DNA of 64,000 nt from Oscillospiraceae bacterium (GCA_015068855.1 SVJS01000002.1:1-64000), one strand, 5' to 3'; positions 1 through 8,494 are shown, counted from the first letter of the stretch. Notes: generated by a model not told the origin, from the sequence alone. Made by a program: numbers and translations.

Positions 1-1115
1 GCGATAAAGCTCTGAACGTGAGCCCCACCGCAAGCCAGGAGACAGGTAATGACTGGTTTGGTATGAGACATGCTGATGTTGGTAGTGCTACATTTACAGA
101 AAGTGAATATACTAACGAGTTCCGCTTTAATTTGAGCAACTATGTAACAAAGGCTGGCGACGCGGGTCGTACCATCGCTTACATTCAGATTGGTGGCAAC
201 AACTACATCGCTATGAACTCCACAGAGGAAGGCCTGCTGAACCTGTGGCTGACAAAGGATGCCAGCCAGTCTAACCCCACTTGGATCGGTGAAACAAGCA
301 AGGTTTCCTTGGGTAGCATCACAATGGGTGAGTATCACACCATCGCCGTTCGCAACTACTTAGATGGCGGTGCTGTTAAGACGGATGTTACCATTGACGG
401 CAGAACTACGAAGGGTCTTTCCATGAGCATGAGTGCATCCCTTGTTCCGGCAGTTAATACTGCTGCATACGGTAGCTTTATTTTCTACCATATGATGAGT
501 AATGCAATCGGTGTTCCCACAAACGCTTACGGTTATGTTGATTATGACGTGGCTTATGACTATGTTGCCTTAAAGACTCCGACGGCTGAATATCGTAACG
601 ACTTTACAGCTACAACGGCTGCTGCCGGTACTATTCCTACAGAGTCCATCAGTAACGGATTCACTTATACAAATCGTTTGAATAATCCCGCGAAATTTGA
701 TGTAACAATCGTTGCTGATGCAGCTGATGCAGATAAAGCAGGTCTTGCTTCCGGTTCTGGCGCCGCTGTTCTGACAGCAGCAGGCGTTAAGGGCGGCGTT
801 GAAGTTATCTCCAAGATTGCAGCCGGTTCTGCTAAGAACTATGGTATCATCGTCAGTGAAGAAGCTCTGACAGGCACCATCACAGCAGCAGACATCGCAG
901 AATGGACTGTTACCGAGGCAGAAGCTGAATACAGAAAGACATCCGCTTTTGCAGCTTTGGTTGCAGGTGACGACGGACGCTTTGCTGTCAACGTGTTCGA
1001 CGGTGCAGCAACTGAGTATTTCAAGGATAAGACATTATTTGTTTATGTTTACGCTGCAAACGATTCAACAGTAGATTATGCTCCGGTTTACAGTGCAGCC
1101 GGCTTTGCATATTAA
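1..1115 (+). CDS. Secreted/surface-type protein of unknown family, 5'-truncated by the window edge
   Basis: Frame is open from the window start to TAA at 1113-1115; Ala/Thr/Gly-rich, few Cys, domain-like repeats; the GTG at 18 is probably internal. Confidence 0.6.
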   Translation, partial: DKALNVSPTASQETGNDWFGMRHADVGSATFTESEYTNEFRFNLSNYVTKAGDAGRTIAYIQIGGNNYIAMNSTEEGLLNLWLTKDASQSNPTWIGETSKVSLGSITMGEYHTIAVRNYLDGGAVKTDVTIDGRTTKGLSMSMSASLVPAVNTAAYGSFIFYHMMSNAIGVPTNAYGYVDYDVAYDYVALKTPTAEYRNDFTATTAAAGTIPTESISNGFTYTNRLNNPAKFDVTIVADAADADKAGLASGSGAAVLTAAGVKGGVEVISKIAAGSAKNYGIIVSEEALTGTITAADIAEWTVTEAEAEYRKTSAFAALVAGDDGRFAVNVFDGAATEYFKDKTLFVYVYAANDSTVDYAPVYSAAGFAY

Positions 1116-1127
1116 TAAAGGGAGGAT

Positions 1128-1289
1128 ATGAAAATGAAAAAGTATGAAAAGCCTGCAATGCAGGTTCGCGAAATCAGAGTTAAAGAGAACCTGGCAAGAT
1201 TGTCCGCTACCAGCGCTGTTGACTGGCTGAAAAATAACGGTGTTGTTGCAACATCCGTTTGGACACTCTCTTCCGTAACTCCTTCCTGA
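1128..1289 (+). CDS. Small peptide, 53 aa (MKMKKYEKPAMQVREIRVKENLARLSATSAVDWLKNNGVVATSVWTLSSVTPS)
   Basis: Read directly; GGGAGG RBS 4-5 nt upstream of ATG, stop TGA, followed by a terminator; below the ORF-track cutoff. Confidence 0.6.
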   Translation: MKMKKYEKPAMQVREIRVKENLARLSATSAVDWLKNNGVVATSVWTLSSVTPS

Positions 1290-1305
1290 TTGGTCTAACT
1301 GATGA

Positions 1306-1337
1306 AAGCACCCGCGTGGATACGCGGGTGCTTTTTT
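1306..1337 (+). terminator. Intrinsic terminator
   Basis: GCACCCGCGT-ggat-ACGCGGGTGC followed by TTTTTT. Confidence 0.85.
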
Positions 1338-1402
1338 CGTTTTTATTGGGCTGCAATAAAGGCCACACTTGTGCTCAGGAGAAGCCTTGAAAAGTGACAA
1401 CA

Positions 1403-1620
1403 TAAAGCCCTCCTTGTGTAAAGGAGGGTGGCACGCGGAGCGTGACGGGAGGATTGTCAATACAATAATGAAACCAACTCCTCAGTCAGCTGCGCTGCCA
1501 GCTCTCTCCTGTGCCCGGAACGGGTATTACACAGGGGAGCCTAAGTGCATTCCTCAGTCCAACCTAACGGTTTGCCAGCTCCCTCCTGTGCCCGGAACGG
1601 GTATTAGGCAAGGGAGGCTA
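1403..1620. repeat. Cluster of REP/MITE-like repeat units, one inverted and two direct
   Basis: CCTCAGTC...GCCAGCTC(T/C)CTCCTGTGCCCGGAACGGGTATTA occurs twice (~1482, ~1553); a related opposite-orientation unit GGAGGGTGGCACGCGGAGCGTGACGGGAGG at ~1424. Confidence 0.65.
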
Positions 1621-1655
1621 TATACATCTTTTTGCATGTAATTGAAAATTTCCTA

Positions 1656-1684
1656 TTGACAAATGTATATACATCCGATATAAT
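1656..1684 (+). promoter_or_regulatory. Sigma-A promoter of perR-like gene
   Basis: TTGACA (1656-1661), 17-nt spacer, TATAAT (1679-1684). Confidence 0.8.
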
Positions 1685-1695
1685 AAAAATGAAAT

Positions 1696-1710
1696 TAATA
1701 ATCATTATTA
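1696..1710. promoter_or_regulatory. Putative PerR/Fur box
   Basis: TAATAAT-C-ATTATTA, perfect 7-1-7 inverted repeat containing the ATAATNATTAT PerR core, just downstream of the promoter. Confidence 0.7.
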
Positions 1711-1728
1711 TTTTTAGGATTGATTTCT

Positions 1729-2118
1729 ATGAGAAAATACAGCAGGCAAAGAGAGATGATTTTAGAATATTTGAAAAACACAACGGCCCATCCTACGGCA
1801 GAGCAGGTTTATGATGACCTACGGGAGGATTGCCCCGGCCTCAGCCTTTCAACGGTTTACCGCAATCTGCGGCTTTTGTCAGAGGACGGTGTGATTCGCC
1901 GGATGGATACGGGCGAAAGTGTTGACCGCTTTGATGCGGACACAAGCCCTCACACTCATTTCATTTGTTCACATTGCAAGCAGGTAACTGATGTTTTCCA
2001 AACGCTCATTGAAGCAGAACAGTTAACATCAGCGCTGGGCAAAGACTATCAGGTCAAACAGCACACGCTGTATCTTTATGGCCTGTGTAATCAATGCACA
2101 GCATCCGAGCAAGCATAA
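1729..2118 (+). CDS. perR: Fur-family transcriptional regulator, PerR type
   Basis: Fur-family HTH (TAEQVYDDLREDCPGLSLSTVYRNLRLL), metal ligands HTH, two CxxC-type Zn sites, Asp at the PerR D104-equivalent position (CKQVTDVF). Confidence 0.85.
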   Translation: MRKYSRQREMILEYLKNTTAHPTAEQVYDDLREDCPGLSLSTVYRNLRLLSEDGVIRRMDTGESVDRFDADTSPHTHFICSHCKQVTDVFQTLIEAEQLTSALGKDYQVKQHTLYLYGLCNQCTASEQA

Positions 2119-2153
2119 AATAAAATTTATATTATATAATGGAGGTTTTTAGT

Positions 2154-2741
2154 ATGAAAAAGTTTGTATGTTCCGTTTGTGGTTATGTTCATGAAGGTGA
2201 TGCTCCGCCGGCCAACTGCCCCGTTTGCAAGGTTCCGGCTGATAAGTTTAAGGAAATGGCAGAGGATGCGCCCCTGGCTGCACAGCATGAATATGGTGTT
2301 TATGGCAAAACCGTTAAAAACAACCCCGATGTTTCCGAAGCTGATAAGAAATATATCTTTGAGCAGCTGATGGCAAACTTTAACGGCGAATGTGCCGAGG
2401 TTGGTATGTATCTGTGCATGGCCCGCATCGCACACAGAGAGGGCTATCCCGAAGTTGGTCTTTACTGGGAAAAGGCAGCCTATGAAGAAGCAGAGCATGC
2501 TGCCAAATTTGCTGAACTGTTAGGCGAAGACTTAGAGCCCAACATGAAAGCCACCACCAAGGATAACCTTGCCTGGAGAGTTGATTGCGAATACGGTGCA
2601 ACCCAGGGCAAGTTTGATTTAGCCGCTTGCGCTAAGAAGAACGGTCTTGATGCTATCCATGACACCGTGCATGAAATGGCCCGCGACGAAGCCCGCCACG
2701 GCAAGGGCTTAGAAGGATTACTCAAGAGATACTTCAAATAA
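2154..2741 (+). CDS. Reverse rubrerythrin (N-terminal rubredoxin plus ferritin-like diiron domain)
   Basis: N-terminal CSVCGYVHEGDAPPANCPVC rubredoxin knuckles; C-terminal diiron motifs EEAEHA and DEARHG. Confidence 0.9.
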   Translation: MKKFVCSVCGYVHEGDAPPANCPVCKVPADKFKEMAEDAPLAAQHEYGVYGKTVKNNPDVSEADKKYIFEQLMANFNGECAEVGMYLCMARIAHREGYPEVGLYWEKAAYEEAEHAAKFAELLGEDLEPNMKATTKDNLAWRVDCEYGATQGKFDLAACAKKNGLDAIHDTVHEMARDEARHGKGLEGLLKRYFK

Positions 2742-2800
2742 AATAAAACATGCAGGCGGCCGCGTTCTCGGTCGCCTGCTTTGAAGAAGGAGAAAGAATT

Positions 2801-3313
2801 ATGGATGCAAAGGTTTCAAAATTGCTTAACGAGCAAATTACAAAAGAGTTTTATTCGGCATATTTATATCTTGATTTTTCAGTTTTTTATGAAGCACAGG
2901 GACTCGACGGCTTTGCAAACTGGTATATGATTCAGGCGCAGGAAGAACGAGATCACGCAATGCTTTTCTTAAAATATTTGCAGATGTGCGGAGAGGCAGT
3001 CGAGCTTGGCGTGATTGACAAGCCGGATAAGGCGCTTAAAACGCTGATGGACCCCTTACAGGCAGGTCTTGAACATGAGCAGTATGTAACAAGCCTTATC
3101 AATGACATCTATAGTGCGGCATACGACGTCAAGGATTTCAGAACCATGCAGTTTTTAGACTGGTTTGTCAAAGAACAGCTGGAAGAAGAAAAGAATGCCG
3201 ACGATATGATTAAAAAAATGGAGCTTTTCGGAAGCGACGCAAAAGGACTCTATTCACTCGATGCAGAATATGCAGCCAGAATTTACACGGCTCCATCGCT
3301 TGTTCTTGACTAA
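2801..3313 (+). CDS. Ferritin
   Basis: MDAKVSKLLNEQITKEFYSAYLYLDFSVFYEAQGLDGFANWYMIQAQEERDHAM: classic ferritin ligand arrangement. Confidence 0.93.
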   Translation: MDAKVSKLLNEQITKEFYSAYLYLDFSVFYEAQGLDGFANWYMIQAQEERDHAMLFLKYLQMCGEAVELGVIDKPDKALKTLMDPLQAGLEHEQYVTSLINDIYSAAYDVKDFRTMQFLDWFVKEQLEEEKNADDMIKKMELFGSDAKGLYSLDAEYAARIYTAPSLVLD

Positions 3314-3434
3314 ATGCCCCGAGAAATTGAAACAAAGTCACAATGAGCGGCTTTTGGCAAACGAGGAAAGAGGCAGCAAAGGTTTAGAAACTTTATCAAT
3401 GAGAGATTTCAAATAAGAAAGGACGTAGGGCACT

Positions 3435-3641
3435 ATGAAGGAAAATTATACCGTTTGCAATTGTAAGCAGGTGACTTACAATGATATTGCAGATGCCATT
3501 CATAACAATGCAAAGTTTGATGATGTTTTGAAAACGTTTGAGGGCGTGCAGAAGATTACGAACTGCTCCACGGGTTGCGGCGGTTGCTATCAAAAGGTTT
3601 TGGATATTATCTCCAATGTCTTGAACGGCGCGGAGATATAA
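3435..3641 (+). CDS. Bfd-like [2Fe-2S]-binding domain protein
   Basis: VCNCKQVTYNDI...CSTGCGGCYQKVLDII cysteine pattern of BFD/NifU-like small proteins. Confidence 0.75.
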   Translation: MKENYTVCNCKQVTYNDIADAIHNNAKFDDVLKTFEGVQKITNCSTGCGGCYQKVLDIISNVLNGAEI

Positions 3642-3656
3642 AAATCAAGTTTGTCA

Positions 3657-3684
3657 GGGCTGAGCGTTTGCTCGGCCCTTTTTG
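3657..3684 (+). terminator. Intrinsic terminator after the Bfd-like gene
   Basis: GGGCTGAGC-gttt-GCTCGGCCC followed by T5. Confidence 0.8.
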
Positions 3685-3769
3685 TTATGAGAGCCGGCCT
3701 CACCGGAGTATCGGAGCGGAGAATTGTGCGGCCCCGGGGTTTGACAAAAAAAATTTTTCAAAAAAACTC

Positions 3770-3798
3770 TTGACAAACTAATTTTTGTAAAGTATAAT
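3770..3798 (+). promoter_or_regulatory. Sigma-A promoter for T-box transcript
   Basis: TTGACA (3770-3775), 17-nt spacer, TATAAT (3793-3798). Confidence 0.85.
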
Positions 3799-3826
3799 AT
3801 GTTATAAATTTGAATATCACAAAAAA

Positions 3827-4092
3827 CAACTGTGACGAGGACGGTCGGAATGAGAAGCCCGGAGAGAGTTGCCGGATGGTGCGAGGCAACGGCGAGGCAT
3901 TCCAATGACTTATCACCTCTGAGTTGGAGGACCGAAAGGCTTGGCCGAGTAGACTCCTTCCGTAATGCTGCGTAAAGGCAAAGAGCTTGTTTGAGCTCGG
4001 TAAGTGACGGGAATTTTGTTTTCCGTAATTTGAGTGGTACCGCGGGTTTATAATAACTCGTCTCAAAAGTTTTTTTGAGACGGGTTTTTTTG
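3827..4092 (+). promoter_or_regulatory. T-box riboswitch leader with terminator
   Basis: T-box TGGTACCGCGG at 4035-4045; Stem I helices CAACT/AGTTG, GAGG/CCTC and GGAATG/CATTCC; terminator CGTCTCAAAA...TTTTGAGACG plus T-tract at 4059-4092. Confidence 0.9.
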
Positions 4093-4151
4093 TTTTATTC
4101 AAATTCGTAACCAGGACACAATTTGTCAAAAAGCGAAAGGAGACAAAAACA

Positions 4152-6452
4152 ATGGATTACAGTTTGAAAGAAGTCGCAGGTAGAATCAAAGACCTGCGCG
4201 AAGCAAAGGGATTTACACAGGAAGAGCTTGCAAAGCTTTGCGGTGTGACAGCGGAACAGTACAAAATTCTGGAAATGGGTGAGACTGATTTCAGTTTCAC
4301 ATTTATCTACAAGTGTGCCAAAGCATGCGGCGTTGAGGTTGTTGATTTGTTAGAGGGAACAAGCACAACGCTGACCTCCTTTGCCATCACAAGAAAAGGC
4401 GAGGGTCTTAAAATTATGAAACAGCACGGCGTTGAATACGATAACCTGGCGCCTAAGTTCAGGGATAAGCTGGCAGAGCCGTTCCTTGTTAAGTTCCCCT
4501 ATCTTGAAGAGGAGCAGAATAAACCCATGGAGCTTAATTCCCACAACGGGCAGGAGTTTGACGTGATTGTTAAGGGTTCACTCAAAGTGCAGGTTGGTAA
4601 CCACGTTGACGTTCTGCATGAAGGCGATTCGATTTTCTATAACAGCATCATCCCGCATGGTATGATTGCTGTTTCAGAGGGCGGTTGCGAATTCCATGCG
4701 GTTGTCTTAAATCCCCAGGACGGCAGCGTTGGCGAAGAATATCCCGAGGCGCCCGTGGTTTTAGCAAAGGCGGCGGCCAAAAAAGAAAAAGCAGAAACCG
4801 TTGCCGATAAGTTTATTGAATCATCCTATGATGAAAACGGCGTGTTCAGCGGCATTACATTCAAAAATGAAGACAGCTTCAACTTTGCCTTTGACTGCGT
4901 AGATGCTATCGCAGACAAGACCCCGGATAAGCTGGCTATGTTATGGGTGGCAAACGACAAGACGGACAGACGCTTTACATTCAGCGACATGAAAAAGTAT
5001 TCTGCCAAAACGGCAAACTACTTTGAGTCTCTTGGCATTAAAAAAGGCGATACCGTAATGCTTGTATTAAAACGCCATTATCAATTCTGGTTCTCAATGC
5101 TTGCGCTTCATAAAATCGGCGCTATCGCAATCCCTGCCACCAATCAGCTTGTAGAACACGATTTTGATTACAGATATAAAGCGGCCAAGGTAAAAGCCGT
5201 TGTGTGCACAGCCGATGGTGATGTATCAACTGAGGCCGAAAAAGCAGCGGCGAACTATCCCGGCATGGTTAAGGTTTTGGTCGGCGGTAAAAAAGAAGGC
5301 TGGCACGATTTCAACGTTGAGATGGAACGTTTTAGCACACACTTCGACCGTACAGAAAACACGCCTTGCGGCAACGACCCCATGCTGATGCTCTTTACCT
5401 CAGGCACAACGGGCTATCCCCGCATTGCAACGCATTCCTATAAATATGCGCTCGGTCATTATCCCACAGCAAAGCATTGGCACAATGTTAACCCTGACGG
5501 GCTGCACTTTACCATTTCCGACACGGGTTGGGGCAAGGCTCTTTGGGGTAAACTTTACGGTCAATGGCTCTGCGAGGCAGCACAGTTTACATATGACTTT
5601 GACAGATTCCATTCGGAAGACATCCTGCCGATGTTTGCAAAATACCATATCACAACATTCTGCGCACCGCCTACCATGTATCGTTTCTTCATCAAAGAGG
5701 ATTTGTCAAAATATGACCTTTCTTCTATCGAATATGCAACAACAGCAGGCGAGGCGCTGAACCCCGAGGTGTTTAACCAGTTCAAGAAAGCGACGGGGCT
5801 GACCATCATGGAAGGCTTTGGGCAGACGGAGACAACCCTTTCCATTGCAAACTTTGTTGGCTCTACGCCGAAAATCGGCTCCATGGGTAGACCGAGTCCG
5901 CTTTATGATGTGGCTGTTTTAGACCCTGACGGAAACGAATGTAAGACGGGTGATACAGGTGAAATCTGCATTCGTGTCAAGGATAGTGTTCCTTGCGGTC
6001 TCTTCATCGGCTATTATCTTGATGAAGAAAAGACCAACGAGGTTTGGCATGACGGCTATTATCATACCGGTGACCAGGCGACCATGGACGAAGACGGATA
6101 TCTTTGGTATGTGGGCAGAATTGATGATGTTATTAAATCATCCGGTTACCGCATTGGGCCTTTTGAAATCGAGAGTGTTATCATGGAGCTGCCTTATGTT
6201 TTAGAGTGTGCAATCACACCGGTTCCTGATGAAGTACGCGGTCAGATTGTTAAAGCCACCATCGTTCTGGTTAAGGGAACGCAAGCAACAGATGAACTGA
6301 AAAAAGAAATTCAGGACTATGTTAAAACACATACGGCGCCTTACAAATATCCGAGAATCGTTGAATTTGTGGAGGAGCTTCCCAAAACAATCAGCGGTAA
6401 GGTAAGACGTGTTGAAATCCGCAAGAATGACCTGGAGAAAATGAACAAATAA
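4152..6452 (+). CDS. XRE-HTH + cupin + AMP-dependent acyl-CoA synthetase fusion
   Basis: N-terminal XRE HTH (LREAKGFTQEELAKLCGVTAEQYKILEMGE), cupin (EFDVIVKGSLKVQV...HEGDSIFYNSIIPHG), AMP-binding motif LFTSGTTGYPR and C-terminal GYRIGPFEIES / KTISGKVRR. Confidence 0.9.
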   Translation: MDYSLKEVAGRIKDLREAKGFTQEELAKLCGVTAEQYKILEMGETDFSFTFIYKCAKACGVEVVDLLEGTSTTLTSFAITRKGEGLKIMKQHGVEYDNLAPKFRDKLAEPFLVKFPYLEEEQNKPMELNSHNGQEFDVIVKGSLKVQVGNHVDVLHEGDSIFYNSIIPHGMIAVSEGGCEFHAVVLNPQDGSVGEEYPEAPVVLAKAAAKKEKAETVADKFIESSYDENGVFSGITFKNEDSFNFAFDCVDAIADKTPDKLAMLWVANDKTDRRFTFSDMKKYSAKTANYFESLGIKKGDTVMLVLKRHYQFWFSMLALHKIGAIAIPATNQLVEHDFDYRYKAAKVKAVVCTADGDVSTEAEKAAANYPGMVKVLVGGKKEGWHDFNVEMERFSTHFDRTENTPCGNDPMLMLFTSGTTGYPRIATHSYKYALGHYPTAKHWHNVNPDGLHFTISDTGWGKALWGKLYGQWLCEAAQFTYDFDRFHSEDILPMFAKYHITTFCAPPTMYRFFIKEDLSKYDLSSIEYATTAGEALNPEVFNQFKKATGLTIMEGFGQTETTLSIANFVGSTPKIGSMGRPSPLYDVAVLDPDGNECKTGDTGEICIRVKDSVPCGLFIGYYLDEEKTNEVWHDGYYHTGDQATMDEDGYLWYVGRIDDVIKSSGYRIGPFEIESVIMELPYVLECAITPVPDEVRGQIVKATIVLVKGTQATDELKKEIQDYVKTHTAPYKYPRIVEFVEELPKTISGKVRRVEIRKNDLEKMNK

Positions 6453-6493
6453 TACCTCCGTGGAACCATTTTGCAGACGGGGAGGGAAGACAG

Positions 6494-7657
6494 ATGAATC
6501 GATATATCGTTCGGTTGTTCGTTCGAAACGACACAGAAACAAATAATCCGGCGGTGCGGGCGGCTTATGGAAAGCTTGCCGGACTGGTTGGTATTCTTTG
6601 CAACGTCCTTTTATTCGGGCTTAAAATCTGGGTTGGCTTAATTAGCGGCTCCGTTGCCGTGCTCTCCGATGCTTTTAATAATTTATCGGATATGGGAACA
6701 TCTGTGGTTTCCCTGATTGGCACGTCCGCGGCCAACCGGCGCGCGGACGAGGACCATCCTTTTGGTCACGGGCGCTCAGAATACATTGCTGCGCTGATTG
6801 TTTCCTTTTTCATTATGCTGGTGGGCTTTGAGCTTCTGCGCAGCTCGGTGACAACAATCTTTCAGGGGAAGAACCCCGTCTTTGACCTTGTGACGGTGGC
6901 CGTTATGGCTGCTTCCATCTTGGTTAAGCTCTGGATGTTCAGCTTTTACCGTTTCTGCGGAAAGAAAATTCAGTCACCGGTTTTGCAGGCTGCTGCCGCT
7001 GACAGTGTGAATGATGTGTACGCCACAAGCGCCGTTGTGCTTGCTCTGTTTGTGAGTCGTTTCGTCTCAATTCCTGTTGACGGGCTTATGGGTCTAGCTG
7101 TTTCTGTTTTGATTATGATAACGGGTTATCGGCTTGCGCGTGACACCATAACCGTTCTTTTGGGGACCGCTCCCGACCCGATGCTTTCGGAGACAATCTG
7201 CGATATGATTTTAGAGCAGGAGGGCATCATAGGCGTTCACGATCTGGTGCTGCATGATTACGGTCCGGGGCGCTGTCTGGCTTCTGTTCATGCTGAGGTT
7301 TCGGCTCACAATGACATTGTCACAATTCATAATGCCATTGATGCGGCAGAAAAGCGGATTGAACGGGAAACCGGTGTTCATATTGTCATTCACATGGACC
7401 CCATGGGGCAAGGAGACGAGACAGAAGCGATTCGTCATCTGGTTTTAGATTGCGTCCACAAGGTTAACCCTGTTTTTGGCATTCATGATTTTCAAATTGT
7501 GGAGCAGGGAGAGGCGCTTGGCCTTTTGTTTGACCTTGAGGTGCCGTACAGCATGAAGCAGGCAGAACGTGACGCAGCGATAGCACAAATTTGTGCGTTA
7601 ATTCACAGCCATGATGAACGATTTGTCGTCACCTTGCGGGTGGATAATAAAAAATAG
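6494..7657 (+). CDS. Cation diffusion facilitator (CDF) family transporter
   Basis: LSDAFNNLSDMGTSVVSLIG and ADEDHPFGHGRSEYIAALIVS motifs, six-TM pattern, C-terminal cytoplasmic domain. Confidence 0.92.
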   Translation: MNRYIVRLFVRNDTETNNPAVRAAYGKLAGLVGILCNVLLFGLKIWVGLISGSVAVLSDAFNNLSDMGTSVVSLIGTSAANRRADEDHPFGHGRSEYIAALIVSFFIMLVGFELLRSSVTTIFQGKNPVFDLVTVAVMAASILVKLWMFSFYRFCGKKIQSPVLQAAAADSVNDVYATSAVVLALFVSRFVSIPVDGLMGLAVSVLIMITGYRLARDTITVLLGTAPDPMLSETICDMILEQEGIIGVHDLVLHDYGPGRCLASVHAEVSAHNDIVTIHNAIDAAEKRIERETGVHIVIHMDPMGQGDETEAIRHLVLDCVHKVNPVFGIHDFQIVEQGEALGLLFDLEVPYSMKQAERDAAIAQICALIHSHDERFVVTLRVDNKK

Positions 7658-7699
7658 AGGCAGGACGCGCCTGTCAAAATGCACAAAAATAGTAAAAAA

Positions 7700-7740
7700 C
7701 AAAGAAAAAAGTTTGTTAAACTTTTTTCTTTGTTTTTTTT
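7700..7740 (+). terminator. Intrinsic terminator
   Basis: CAAAGAAAAAAGTTT-gtt-AAACTTTTTTCTTTG followed by T8. Confidence 0.8.
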
Positions 7741-7749
7741 ATTGAAAAC

Positions 7750-7778
7750 TTGCAATTTAGCATGGGGTAGTGTATAAT
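7750..7778 (+). promoter_or_regulatory. Promoter of the S10 superoperon
   Basis: TTGCAA (7750-7755), 17-nt spacer, TATAAT (7773-7778); ~400-nt leader before rpsJ. Confidence 0.75.
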
Positions 7779-8182
7779 TAAAGGGCTGTGACATGACATA
7801 CGATGATGCGGGAGGTTGCCGCCGTTTGGCGGGTTTTTCCGCGGAGAATGTCCGATTCAAGAAACCGGGCGACTAGTCATACGCAAATGGATAGGAAAAA
7901 GCTTATCAGAGGCGGCTTTGTCTGCCTTTTTGCCCTTTTTCATTTCGTTTGTGTTCGGGATTTCCAAATGGGGAATACCGCAAAAGCGTGACGAGCCCAA
8001 AAACAAAGGTTTTTTGGGTTTTATTTATGGCCGAAAGTGAAACACCCGGCCGTGTGTACGCTTTTTGTGCAAGCCTGTGGAAACTCACCCAAAGCTTGCA
8101 CGAGCCGTTTCTTCATGACACAGACAAAAAAATCGCTTCTATTATAATAGGAAGCGGCAAAATCGATAAGGAGGAAAGAAAA

Positions 8183-8494
8183 ATGGCACAAAGTCAGAAA
8201 ATCAGAATCAGACTGAAGGCTTATGACCACGTTCTGTTAGATCAGTCCGCTGAGAAGATCGTGGAAACAGCCAAGAGAACCGGCGCGAAGGTTTCCGGAC
8301 CGATTCCGCTGCCGACCAAGAAAGAGGTTGTTACCATCCTGCGTGCTGTTCACAAGTACAAAGACTCCCGTGAGCAGTTCGAGATGAGAACACACAAACG
8401 TTTAATCGACATTCTGCTGCCTACCAGCAAGACCGTTGATGCTCTGATGCGCATCGAACTGCCTGCCGGTGTGGACATTGAAATGAAGTATTAA
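8183..8494 (+). CDS. rpsJ: 30S ribosomal protein S10
   Basis: [57 protein letters not shown]. Confidence 0.98.
   Translation: MAQSQKIRIRLKAYDHVLLDQSAEKIVETAKRTGAKVSGPIPLPTKKEVVTILRAVHKYKDSREQFEMRTHKRLIDILLPTSKTVDALMRIELPAGVDIEMKY

Noticed and set aside
1065-1641. ORFs 1065..1460 (-) and 1369..1641 (+)
   Set aside because: They overlap the small ORF/terminator or the repeat cluster; the translations are repeat-derived with no protein signature.
3654-4129. ORFs 3654..3905 (-) and 3758..4129 (-)
   Set aside because: Antisense to the T-box leader, which explains the region fully.
7803-8230. Short ORFs 7803, 7816, 7906 and 8021 in the rpsJ leader
   Set aside because: Overlapping frames on both strands, weak RBS, no conserved motif; a structured leader is the better explanation. 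A leader peptide cannot be fully excluded.
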